From positions 496,001 to 560,000 of the forward strand of contig NZ_CP159833.1 of the NCBI RefSeq assembly GCF_047730175.1: a stretch of DNA of 64,000 nt, given 5' to 3'. Both the position numbers and the translations under genes were made by a program. Position 1 is the stretch's first letter; every line of letters begins with the position of its first letter. The notes below the pieces were generated by a model. It worked only from the letters and a program-made list of their open reading frames with translations. It had not been told where the DNA came from and searched no databases. The DNA is from Marifrigoribacter sp047730175 (GTDB lineage Bacteria > Bacteroidota > Bacteroidia > Flavobacteriales > Flavobacteriaceae). Shown here piece by piece: positions 22,683 through 31,521 of this stretch.

Positions 22683-25600
22683 ATGAATGAAACTTCAAAT
22701 AAACATTTAATTATAGCGATACTTTTAGGATTAGCTTTTCATGGCGCTTCTATTTTTTTTACCTTAGAAACTACGTATGATGCATTAATACATGTATTTT
22801 TTGCTGATCATTATGTAAATAGTTGGTTTGAACCATGGAATTACGAATGGTATACTGGATTTACTGTAATGAGTTACCCGCCATTAGTACATCAATCTAT
22901 TGGATTATTATCTATGATTGGTGGTTTAAAATTTGGCTTATTTACCGTTGCACTTTTATCAATATTACTTTTTATAACAGGTGTTTATCGTTTTTCTTTA
23001 TTAATTACATCAAACAGAACTGTTGCAGGTTATGCTTCTATACTGGCTATATTTTCATCTTCTTTTGTAGAAACACTTCATATATTTGGTCAACTCCCAA
23101 GTATTATAGGAATTTCCGTTTTATTGCATGCATTACCTGAAATCTATTTATGGCTAAAAACGGGGAAACTCTGGTATTTCGCAACCTCTTTATCTTTAGT
23201 TGCCGTTACAGTTACTTCTCACCATGTTACATCAATATTCGGGATGGTATTTTTTATCTTTCCATTAATAGGAATGGTTGTTTTTGATATTTCTAGTGAG
23301 CAAGTAAAGTCAATTAAAGAAGTTACGTTTAAACTCTTTTTAAATAATTTTATTAAACTCTTTAAAAGGATTATTTCTTTTGGAATATCCTCTTTGGTTA
23401 TTATAATTGGTTGCATTCTTCCCTATTGGATTAATTCTAAAAATAATCCAATAACACAAGTTCCAATTCCGCACGGGTCACGTGATAATTTTTTAGAGAT
23501 TACATCTTCTGGACTCGTATTCTTTTTAATTCCCTGGGGAATATTACTCATTCTATTGCCTTACATATTTTATAGATATTATAGTAAACGCTATATCTTT
23601 TTTGGTTTATCTATAACCATACTAACCATTCTAGGAACAGGAGGAACAACACCTATCCCAAGAATGATTTTAGGTGAAACAGCATTTAATATTCTTACGT
23701 TAGATAGATTTACTCTTTGGGCTTCTATTATGTCTTTACCATTATTAGGTGAATTTGCATATCGTTTTATTGAAGGGGATTTAAAAGCACTCATTCAGTC
23801 AAAATTTGGTGCTATTTACCATCGGATTATTGGAGGGGTACTTGCGGGATTATTTATATTTATGACTATTTTCACTATGAGTCTTGGGTATTTTAGGCCA
23901 CTACAACCACAGAAAATAAAGATGCTGCCTATTGTTAATTTTCTAAATCAGGATGATCATGATAAATGGCGTTTCTTAACTTTAGGGTTTGGTGACCAAA
24001 TGGCATGGCTAAGCGCACAAACGAATGCAATGACTGTAGATGGTAATTACCATTCTGCAAGAAGATTACCAGAACTAACGACTAGACCCATTGAACGCTT
24101 GGAGAATTCGAAGTTTAAAGGTGTTGCAGGGATTGGTTCATTACAGCAATTTTTAACAACACCAGAGAAATACAACCTTAAGTATATTTTTTCAAACGAT
24201 AAATTTTATGATCCTATTCTCTATTTCTCTGGTTGGCAAAGATTACTGCAATTACAAAATGGAATTATGGTTTGGGAGCGATTAAATATAGCTCCAATTT
24301 CTTCAATTTTATATAAAGATGATGTCGCTAAATGGCAAAAAATTATTTGGGGAATTTTGCCTTTCTTAACAGTATTAATAGCATTCATTTTAAACATTCA
24401 AATGCTATTGGTTAACGCATTGAAAACAAGACCTAAAAAAACTCCTACGTTTTTAAAGCATTCAAATAATTATTCTAAGTTCTCAAATTCTATTCTAAAA
24501 ATTACACATTTTTGGTCAATTATTTTAATGTCTATTGTCTTTTATAGTATATATCAATTCTATTTAAAAAATGATTCACAACGAATTCCAGAAAATGTAA
24601 TAGTTGCATACTATGATGCTTTAGACTTTAAAGAATTTGAAAAAGCATATAGTTTAATTGATCCTCAAAGTAATATTTCAATTGCTCAATATATGCTTGA
24701 AATTGCGGTTACAGATGGCTTATTTAGTAGCTATGCAAAACTTGATGCAATTGAAACAGTTATCACAAATAGGACTGATAGCCTGGCAACTGCAAGAATA
24801 ACAACAGATTGGATTACTCCTCTTGAGAAAATTAATCGTGTGGATTATAAATCATTATCAAAACATAATAATAAATGGTACATTCTACCTGATGGTTTGG
24901 ATACAGATTTACCTCCAGACCAACTTTATTCAACGAATAATACTAGCTTTTTTAATCAAGGAAGAAGAAGAATAACAACTGAGCAAACTCATCATGAAGA
25001 TGTATTAAAGCAACCAGTTTTAGAAGTGCTCTCAGCCAAACTTGTAAAATATAAGGGCCATTATGCAATTATTGGCGAAGTCCAAAATATAGATAATGTA
25101 CCTGCTGATGTTGTACTAAAAGGCACATTATACAATGATGATAATAAATCGCTAGCAGTATACAATGCTAAATATCATGTAAAGCACAAGTTGTTGCCAA
25201 AAGAGTCAAGTTCTTTTAGAATTAATTTTGAAGGTATCGCATGGTCAAAAACTCAGGATTCTATTCCAGATACATTTAATCCAGATGAATTTACACCTGT
25301 AGGTTTAGATGAACAACCCACAAAATTTAATTTGCAAGTAGCTGGAAATGTATCAGGATCTGATTTATATAAAAACATAGCAATCAGTGAATTAAATATT
25401 AATGGCAAAATTATTAATGGCAATTTATTTAATAGCGGAATCCAAGAAATTACAGTTCCACAACTTTTAATTTCATATTATGATGAAAGCAAAACAATAC
25501 TTTGGGTAGATCATTTATTTATAAAAGAAGGGATAAGACAACAGCGTAAAAAAGGTTTTGAATATGCACTTTTGAAAGATGGTAACGTAAAAATTATTAA

Positions 25601-25772
25601 TGATGGAATGGAGAATGTTTTTGTTAATGGTCTCCCTAACGAACCTATTTCAAATAAAATAATACCTAATAGAATTGAAAATCATACCAATGCTGAGTTA
25701 CAAAAAATTGAGCATCCAGATTTTAGTTATATAAAAATTGAAACAAACTCATACATTAGTAATCCAAATTAA
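22683..25772 (+). CDS. Large GT-C-like polytopic membrane protein with FxLYD-type C-terminus
   Basis: 1029 residues. The first ~560 contain a dozen membrane helices with an acidic first loop (FADHYVNSWFEPWNYEWYTG), a layout of GT-C glycosyltransferases and PTPS-related membrane proteins that use lipid-linked sugars. A second membrane segment is near residue 615. Residues about 640-740 look like an NTF2/DUF4878-type domain (VIVAYYDALDFKEFEKAYSL). Then an FxLYD-like beta domain (EVLSAKLVKYKGHYAIIGEVQN) follows. It probably transfers or polymerises sugars on the periplasmic side. Its stop overlaps the ATG of the next gene by 1 bp, so three genes (to 28497) form one operon. Confidence 0.7.
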   Translation: MNETSNKHLIIAILLGLAFHGASIFFTLETTYDALIHVFFADHYVNSWFEPWNYEWYTGFTVMSYPPLVHQSIGLLSMIGGLKFGLFTVALLSILLFITGVYRFSLLITSNRTVAGYASILAIFSSSFVETLHIFGQLPSIIGISVLLHALPEIYLWLKTGKLWYFATSLSLVAVTVTSHHVTSIFGMVFFIFPLIGMVVFDISSEQVKSIKEVTFKLFLNNFIKLFKRIISFGISSLVIIIGCILPYWINSKNNPITQVPIPHGSRDNFLEITSSGLVFFLIPWGILLILLPYIFYRYYSKRYIFFGLSITILTILGTGGTTPIPRMILGETAFNILTLDRFTLWASIMSLPLLGEFAYRFIEGDLKALIQSKFGAIYHRIIGGVLAGLFIFMTIFTMSLGYFRPLQPQKIKMLPIVNFLNQDDHDKWRFLTLGFGDQMAWLSAQTNAMTVDGNYHSARRLPELTTRPIERLENSKFKGVAGIGSLQQFLTTPEKYNLKYIFSNDKFYDPILYFSGWQRLLQLQNGIMVWERLNIAPISSILYKDDVAKWQKIIWGILPFLTVLIAFILNIQMLLVNALKTRPKKTPTFLKHSNNYSKFSNSILKITHFWSIILMSIVFYSIYQFYLKNDSQRIPENVIVAYYDALDFKEFEKAYSLIDPQSNISIAQYMLEIAVTDGLFSSYAKLDAIETVITNRTDSLATARITTDWITPLEKINRVDYKSLSKHNNKWYILPDGLDTDLPPDQLYSTNNTSFFNQGRRRITTEQTHHEDVLKQPVLEVLSAKLVKYKGHYAIIGEVQNIDNVPADVVLKGTLYNDDNKSLAVYNAKYHVKHKLLPKESSSFRINFEGIAWSKTQDSIPDTFNPDEFTPVGLDEQPTKFNLQVAGNVSGSDLYKNIAISELNINGKIINGNLFNSGIQEITVPQLLISYYDESKTILWVDHLFIKEGIRQQRKKGFEYALLKDGNVKIINDGMENVFVNGLPNEPISNKIIPNRIENHTNAELQKIEHPDFSYIKIETNSYISNPN

Positions 25773-26989
25773 TGCAGATTAAATATACATACATACCTCT
25801 TTTAGCGCTGATTTTATTATCATCATTTACGCTCATACAAAATAGTGAACTCACTCCAAATTTTACTTTGGAAACAAGTCAAACAGAATTTGAAGCAGGA
25901 AGTCCTATTGTATTAAAATTCTCAACTTCAAGAGAAACAGCACCTCTTTTATATTGTTCAAGCAGTTATGGTTCTACGTTAATAGTTCCTACATATAATA
26001 GCAAAATACTTATATATAAAATACCTTTTAGTATAAGCAGCAAAATTGGACTCGTAAATTGGAAACTAATTTATGAAGATTCATTAGTATCTGGCAAATT
26101 TCAAATACGCCCAAAAAAAGAAGTTTCATCGATGGAAACATACATTGGGCCACCAAGTATTGAAGCTGGAGGAACAGACTATACAATGTTAGTTGTTATC
26201 CCAACAGATTCCTTAGACAATCCCTTTCCTGAGAACACACTTGTGCTCGCAAAGCATCAGTTTTTAAATTCAGAAAAAAATGAAGAGATATTTACTAAAA
26301 ATTTAATCTCTTATAAAAATATTTATTCTCAAAAAGAAAGTGGTCGCATATTAGTCTCTTCCGAATCATTGGGCACTAATTCTAAAGAATTTTCAGTTAC
26401 TGTTTTTCCAGCAATTCCAATCGATTTTAAAATTTATGCTACGCGTCCCCATGGCTATGCAGATGGCAATCAGGTAACAACATTTTCTACTTCTATTATA
26501 GTTGATAAAGACAACAATATTGTTAGTGATGCCACCTATGTTACTTTTTTTATTAGCAATGCAAAAGGGAATGTTTTAAAAACTTCAGGTGCTACTATTA
26601 ATGGAGTTGCTACTTCTAAAATGATTCATCCCGATTATGAAACTCAATGGAGTGTGAAAGCATATGTTGATGGAATCGCTGAAAGCGAATTAATTATTTT
26701 GAGGTACAAGCAGGTTATTAAAGACTTTGACGTTGTATTTTTAGAAAACAATAGAGATATAACTGTTGGCCCTCTACAAAGTTTTATGAAGCAAATAATT
26801 CCAGATGGACTTCAGGTCAAACTTTTAATTTATAAAAACAAGACACTTTTTAAAACTGAAACTAAAACTTCGTTTGAAGGATTGGTGTATTTTAATTTAA
26901 AACCAGATATCTATAAAAATGACAATTATACTATAGTAGTTAAAACTGCAGGTTTAGAAAAAACATTTAATTCTAAAATACTATGGTAA
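25772..26989 (+). CDS. Exported Ig-like domain protein
   Basis: 405 residues with an N-terminal hydrophobic segment (IPLLALILLSSFTLI). The rest is beta-rich with several Ig-like repeats: FTLETSQTEFEAGSPIVLKFS, a VSSMETYIGPPSIEAGGTDYTM hinge and an invasin/Big1-like stretch (GYADGNQVTTFSTSIIVDKDNN). It is probably periplasmic or cell-surface. Position between a GT-C-like protein and a glycoside hydrolase, with overlapping starts and stops, suggests a structural role in the same polysaccharide machine. No enzymatic motifs. Confidence 0.7.
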   Translation: MQIKYTYIPLLALILLSSFTLIQNSELTPNFTLETSQTEFEAGSPIVLKFSTSRETAPLLYCSSSYGSTLIVPTYNSKILIYKIPFSISSKIGLVNWKLIYEDSLVSGKFQIRPKKEVSSMETYIGPPSIEAGGTDYTMLVVIPTDSLDNPFPENTLVLAKHQFLNSEKNEEIFTKNLISYKNIYSQKESGRILVSSESLGTNSKEFSVTVFPAIPIDFKIYATRPHGYADGNQVTTFSTSIIVDKDNNIVSDATYVTFFISNAKGNVLKTSGATINGVATSKMIHPDYETQWSVKAYVDGIAESELIILRYKQVIKDFDVVFLENNRDITVGPLQSFMKQIIPDGLQVKLLIYKNKTLFKTETKTSFEGLVYFNLKPDIYKNDNYTIVVKTAGLEKTFNSKILW

Positions 26990-28497
26990 ACCTAAATAAA
27001 AATATAATCCGTAGCATACTAATTGCTTCATACATTCTAATTATTGTAATTATTATTTCGGGTATTAGTTCATTATTTGCCTATTTAAATACTGGAGCAG
27101 ATAGAAGCAGTATGCTACATACTAAACTAGAAAAAATAGAGCAATATATTCCTGAAGTTACTTGGGCGCCATTAAATAATGAAGGCAGACCAATGGATGA
27201 ATTGATTTTAAATAAAATAGAAAATGATTATTTAGATGCATGGTATGTAAAACATGTGGCTTATAAAACAAATACAACGCTAGGTATTAAAGACTATTAT
27301 ACAGATAATGCTCGTAATAATATTTTTGCTTTTATAGCATTAAATAGTAAAGAAAAGGTTACTGTCGAATCTACAACTTTAAATCACCATCCAACACTAG
27401 AATTTTTTAGTGAAGATGGTCAATTAGCAGTGATTACCGATAAAGATGTTATAGAATATAAACGTGTTTTTAAAGACGGAAAACTGATTTTAGAAACTAA
27501 AGAAAAATCTACCTATAAAATTATATTTTTATTAGAAGATGGTTTTTGGAGAATTAGACATTTTGTTAAGGAAAAAAGTGAAAATTTTAAATTCGAACCT
27601 AATCTAAGAGTAGCAAAACATCTAAACATAAAAGGAATTAATTATTATCCTCAAGCAACTCCTTGGGATATGTTTGGAGATGCTTTTTTAAAAAGCACTA
27701 TTTTTAATGATTTTAAAATCATAAAAAATAGCGGCTTAAATTCTATTCGTGTTTTTGTACAATACGATGATTTTGGTAAGGCTGATATTGACAAAGAAAA
27801 ACTAGAAAAATTAAGGCTAACATTAGATGCTGCTGAAGAGAATGGTTTAAAAGTTGTTATAACTCTTTTTGATTTTTATGGTGATTATTCAGTTTTGAAC
27901 TGGACATTGAATATGCATCATGCAAAAACAATTATATCTGGATTAAAAGACCATAAAGCAATTATTGCTTGGGATATTAAAAATGAGCCAAACTTAGATT
28001 TTGACTCAAGAGGAAAAGTCAATGTTATTTCATGGCTTGACAATATGATTGATTTAGTTAAATCCATAGACCCTAATCATGCTGTAACTATTGGTTGGTC
28101 TAATGTGCAAAGTGCATCTATTTTAAAAGATAAAGTAGACTTTGTATCGTTTCATTATTATGAAGACATAGAAACCTTAGACTTAGCAGTTAAAAACCTT
28201 AAAAAAGAAGTAGGTGAAAAACCTATAGTTCTTCAAGAATTTGGTATGTCTTCCTATAGTGGTATTTGGAAGCCTTTTGGTAGTTCGGAAAAAGATCAAG
28301 CAAACTATCATACAAAAGCCCAAGAAATAATTGCAGCAAATAACTTACAATTTATGTCTTGGACTTTATATGATTTTGAGATAGTACCAAAGGAAGTTGT
28401 AGGTAGTCTTCCCTGGCGTAAAAATCCTCAAAAACAATTTGGATTTATAGATATTAATGGGGCAAAAAAAGTCGCTTTTAAATTTATTAGTCAATAG
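26983..28497 (+). CDS. Membrane-anchored glycoside hydrolase (GH5-like)
   Basis: 504 residues. One N-terminal membrane helix (about 11-34), an accessory region to about 200 that includes an NTF2-like fold (VESTTLNHHPTLEFF), then a (beta/alpha)8 hydrolase: INYYPQATPWDMFG, VRVFVQYDDFG-like strand, acid/base Glu in AWDIKNEPNLDF, FVSFHYYED, and nucleophile Glu in IVLQEFGMSSYSG. This is the clan GH-A pattern seen in endo-mannanases and cellulases. It may trim or release the polymer made by the neighbouring enzymes, as hydrolases do in many EPS systems. It overlaps the preceding gene by 7 bp and the convergent GT4 gene by 11 bp. Confidence 0.85.
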   Translation: MVNLNKNIIRSILIASYILIIVIIISGISSLFAYLNTGADRSSMLHTKLEKIEQYIPEVTWAPLNNEGRPMDELILNKIENDYLDAWYVKHVAYKTNTTLGIKDYYTDNARNNIFAFIALNSKEKVTVESTTLNHHPTLEFFSEDGQLAVITDKDVIEYKRVFKDGKLILETKEKSTYKIIFLLEDGFWRIRHFVKEKSENFKFEPNLRVAKHLNIKGINYYPQATPWDMFGDAFLKSTIFNDFKIIKNSGLNSIRVFVQYDDFGKADIDKEKLEKLRLTLDAAEENGLKVVITLFDFYGDYSVLNWTLNMHHAKTIISGLKDHKAIIAWDIKNEPNLDFDSRGKVNVISWLDNMIDLVKSIDPNHAVTIGWSNVQSASILKDKVDFVSFHYYEDIETLDLAVKNLKKEVGEKPIVLQEFGMSSYSGIWKPFGSSEKDQANYHTKAQEIIAANNLQFMSWTLYDFEIVPKEVVGSLPWRKNPQKQFGFIDINGAKKVAFKFISQ

Positions 28498-29710
28498 TAA
28501 CAGACTCTAATATAATTGTTTTCTGAGGCATATTTTTACTGCTAATTTGATTAAATTTATTTAAGTACATGTTAGTTATTTTTTCCATTGGATAAGCAGT
28601 TGCAGCTTTATAATTTGCTTTAGCAATATTTAGCCTATATGCTCCATTTGTCACTAAAACTTCAATTGCAAATGCTAAACTTTCAATACTATTGGGTTCA
28701 AAAAACTCCCCTTGGTACCCTTCGTCTTTAACTAATAAGGCTAAATCGCCTAAATCTGGCATTACAACAGCTTTTCCATAACTACCAGCCTGATGTAAGA
28801 CGCCAGAACTTCCTGTTGTAGATGTGTATGGAAATACAACAATCGCACTTTCTTTGAATAGCTTAGATACATCGTGCTCTTCAACATAGCCAGTAAATCT
28901 TAATTGTGGCACATGTTTATAATCTTCTTGGACTCTTGCTAAGTAACCAGGTGCATTTGGATTGTCTGTTCCTGCAATAACAACTTCTAAATTTAATCCT
29001 GCTGTTTTTCTTACTTTTTCAACTGCTTCAATTAGGGATTCCACCTTTTTATAAGTGCCAAATTTCCCGAATGTCATAATCTGTAAAGGTCCATTTTTAA
29101 TTGAAAAATCTGGTTTATCTTTTGAAACTTCAAATGTTCCATGTGGAATTAAAGAAACATTTTTAGCATTGTATTTTTTCTCTAAAACGTCAACATATTT
29201 TTGCATTGTTACGACAACGGTATCTGCTTGTAATATTATTTTTGTTAAGGTAGTCCCTATAAATCCATATACTTTTTGTAATAGTTTATTTGAAGTAAAA
29301 CCGGCAGAACCTAAATCTACTTCTTCTAAGATATTATGCAATAACACAATATTTGGAATACGTTTAAATTTACAAACTATAGGCAGCAGTAAACCCAAAG
29401 CTGCGGCGATTTTCTTATCACCAAACTTCATAAATTGTAAGTTAAATAATACTGCATCTGGTTGTGTGTTATTAATCGCTTTTGTTACATTGATTATGTT
29501 TAAATAGCTGTTAAATTCCCAACATTCTTTAACTATTATTTTACAACCTTCTTCGATAAAAGTAATGTCTTTTTTACCCTCAGTCTTATCAGTTAATAAT
29601 ACTATTTCTGTGACACTCTTCTTTTGCCTAAAGTGCTTTACTAAGTGATATGCATATTCATTTAATGTTACCTTGCTAGGTGGGTATGCTGTTACGATTG
29701 CTAGTTTCAT
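28487..29710 (-). CDS. GT4 family glycosyltransferase
   Basis: 407 residues with the GT-B layout: N-terminal MKLAIVTAYPPSKVTLNEYAYHLV, a central PHGTFEV, then the C-terminal donor domain with GPLQIMTFGKFGTYKKVESLI and a nucleotide-sugar site PYTSTTGSSGVLHQAGSYGKAVV. The 'E-x7-E' first Glu is not obvious, being replaced by a Ser/Gly-rich loop. Cytosolic, probably adds sugars to a lipid-linked acceptor. It lies 59 bp from the flippase gene on the same strand, and these plus the STAS gene form a minus-strand operon. Confidence 0.88.
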   Translation of the reverse strand: MKLAIVTAYPPSKVTLNEYAYHLVKHFRQKKSVTEIVLLTDKTEGKKDITFIEEGCKIIVKECWEFNSYLNIINVTKAINNTQPDAVLFNLQFMKFGDKKIAAALGLLLPIVCKFKRIPNIVLLHNILEEVDLGSAGFTSNKLLQKVYGFIGTTLTKIILQADTVVVTMQKYVDVLEKKYNAKNVSLIPHGTFEVSKDKPDFSIKNGPLQIMTFGKFGTYKKVESLIEAVEKVRKTAGLNLEVVIAGTDNPNAPGYLARVQEDYKHVPQLRFTGYVEEHDVSKLFKESAIVVFPYTSTTGSSGVLHQAGSYGKAVVMPDLGDLALLVKDEGYQGEFFEPNSIESLAFAIEVLVTNGAYRLNIAKANYKAATAYPMEKITNMYLNKFNQISSKNMPQKTIILESVTID

Positions 29711-29769
29711 AAGTTTCGTTTTTATTATGTTACAAATTTGCGTTATAAAGCTTAGTGCAATTGAGAGTC

Positions 29770-31068
29770 TTATGTAAATTCGTTATGCCACTCCCAATCT
29801 TGTTCAGCTGAACATTTAACTTTTGTTAATTGCGTTTTAGAATCTAAAACGAAATAAACAATTTGGAAAACGAGTAAGAATATCATTGCAATAACTTGCA
29901 TATGGACTACTTGCTCTAAACCTTCATGAAAGAAAATGACAAGCCCCATTTGAAGCATTCCAAAAACTCCCGAAAAGACTACAGGTATAAATCTATCTAA
30001 TGATAAATAGTAATATGCAAATATGTTTGAGACAGCAAACAATCCAGTTGCTAAAGCATATTTCCATAGCAAGGGTGCCATTGCCATATAGCTTTTCCCA
30101 AACAATAGGGTAATTGCGGTTTCAGGAAACAGAGCACAACATAAAATAATAACGGAAGCTATAGTAGCTATGTAACCTACATATTTAAATAAAATTGGAG
30201 CGGTAGGCTTTCCTTCTTTTTTAAGTTGAACAACTGTTGGTAATAATAGCATAACAAACATCCAGGCAATAAAATATACGATACGACCAATTAAGGCTAA
30301 TGAGGCATACAATCCTGCTTCGTATGATTCAAAATAATGTTTTACTAAAAGGATGTCACTATTATTAATTATAATTTGAGTGAATTCATAAAATGCTGTG
30401 ATTATAAAAAAGTTTCTTACTAATTTTGAATGACTAGCTTCTATAACATAAGAGGTTTTAAAGTTTAAATTTTCAAACTTAAATGGGATTAATCCAAAAC
30501 CAAAAGAGATTAAAATTCCAATAGCGATTACTAGTGATGATTGTATGTTAAATAGACAGATTAAACCTAATGTGATTAGTAATCTACTTAACATTTCAGT
30601 TTGATACGTAATTGATAGTAGCTTAAATGCTTTTTTTCCTTGAAAAACACCTCTATTTACACTCATTAAAAAATAGAGTGGCACCCCAATTCCAAAAACA
30701 ACAAACATACTCGATGATGCAGTATTAAAGATTTCTTGTAATTGTTTTGAAAAGATAATAATTAAAGTCCCAAGACTAATTCCTACTATAATAGCATTTT
30801 TATAGACTTTTGAAATAAAACTTATAAATAAATTGTTTTCAAAAACAACCGAAAATTTAGCAGTCACTAATTGAAAACTCATCGCTAAAAAAGATAATAC
30901 TAATAAAAATGTAATTAATACTGCGGCATCTGCAAATTGCTCTGGACCTAATAAACGTGCAAGAATAAGGTTATATAAATAATTTCCTCCATTTACAAAC
31001 AAAACACTTAACATAAATAACTGCTCTTGAGAAATGCGTTTTCTTTTTAAAACTGAAACTATATACAT
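29770..31068 (-). CDS. Oligosaccharide flippase / Wzx-like MATE-fold transporter
   Basis: 432 residues, about 12 membrane helices, starting MYIVSVLKRKRISQEQLFMLSVLFVNGGNYLYNLILARLLGPEQFADAAV, the typical N-terminal pattern 'A-R-x-L-G-P-x-x-[FY]-G' of the polysaccharide exporter superfamily. It should move a lipid-linked saccharide across the inner membrane. The gene sits between the GT4 gene and a STAS gene on the same strand. Confidence 0.87.
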   Translation of the reverse strand: MYIVSVLKRKRISQEQLFMLSVLFVNGGNYLYNLILARLLGPEQFADAAVLITFLLVLSFLAMSFQLVTAKFSVVFENNLFISFISKVYKNAIIVGISLGTLIIIFSKQLQEIFNTASSSMFVVFGIGVPLYFLMSVNRGVFQGKKAFKLLSITYQTEMLSRLLITLGLICLFNIQSSLVIAIGILISFGFGLIPFKFENLNFKTSYVIEASHSKLVRNFFIITAFYEFTQIIINNSDILLVKHYFESYEAGLYASLALIGRIVYFIAWMFVMLLLPTVVQLKKEGKPTAPILFKYVGYIATIASVIILCCALFPETAITLLFGKSYMAMAPLLWKYALATGLFAVSNIFAYYYLSLDRFIPVVFSGVFGMLQMGLVIFFHEGLEQVVHMQVIAMIFLLVFQIVYFVLDSKTQLTKVKCSAEQDWEWHNEFT

Positions 31069-31091
31069 CTTGATCTAATATTTAATTATTT

Positions 31092-31370
31092 CTAAGCAGC
31101 AAATTTTTTACTATTACGAGCATAGGTGTCTTTATACCCTTTTCTAATAATATATAATATGCTATTATTTTTTAAAGAAATAGCAATAAGTGTTTTTAAC
31201 GCTTCAACTCCACTGGCATCGATTGCTTTTATTTTATCAATATTTATAGTTACACCTTTTAAAGTATTTATTAAATATTCAAAATGTATAATAAATGAGC
31301 GTGAAGTCTTTGTGTTTAAATTTCCGAATAATTCAAAAGTGCCGTTTTTTTCTAAAATTTGTAATGCCAT
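31092..31370 (-). CDS. STAS-domain protein (anti-sigma antagonist-like)
   Basis: 92 residues. It has the SpoIIAA-like order: FELFGNLNTKTSRSFIIHFEYL, GVTINIDKIKAIDASGVEALKTL (the usual phosphorylatable Ser is Ser in DASGVEAL), and NNSILYIIRKG. STAS proteins act as phosphorylation-controlled partner switches. No kinase (SpoIIAB/RsbW) or PP2C phosphatase is in the window. Located as the first gene before the flippase, it may control the exopolysaccharide machine or respond to the nearby histidine kinases. Confidence 0.82.
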   Translation of the reverse strand: MALQILEKNGTFELFGNLNTKTSRSFIIHFEYLINTLKGVTINIDKIKAIDASGVEALKTLIAISLKNNSILYIIRKGYKDTYARNSKKFAA

Positions 31371-31414
31371 AATAGTATATTTTTAATGATTATTGATTTG
31401 ATTCCTAGTATAAA

Positions 31415-31480
31415 TATCGTCTAGATATCTCTATATAACTTGTAGATTTCGATGAGAAGACTATTCCTATAGACAAATGA
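31415..31480. promoter_or_regulatory. Candidate regulatory motifs in STAS / TPR-barrel divergent promoter
   Basis: CTAGACGATA (minus strand, 31415-31424) and TAGACAAATGA (plus, 31470-31480) resemble the TAGACGAAT motif seen upstream of three other genes in the window. Confidence 0.25.
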
Positions 31481-31521
31481 TTAAATACGAATGCTTAACT
31501 TACACTATCTAAAAACTACTA

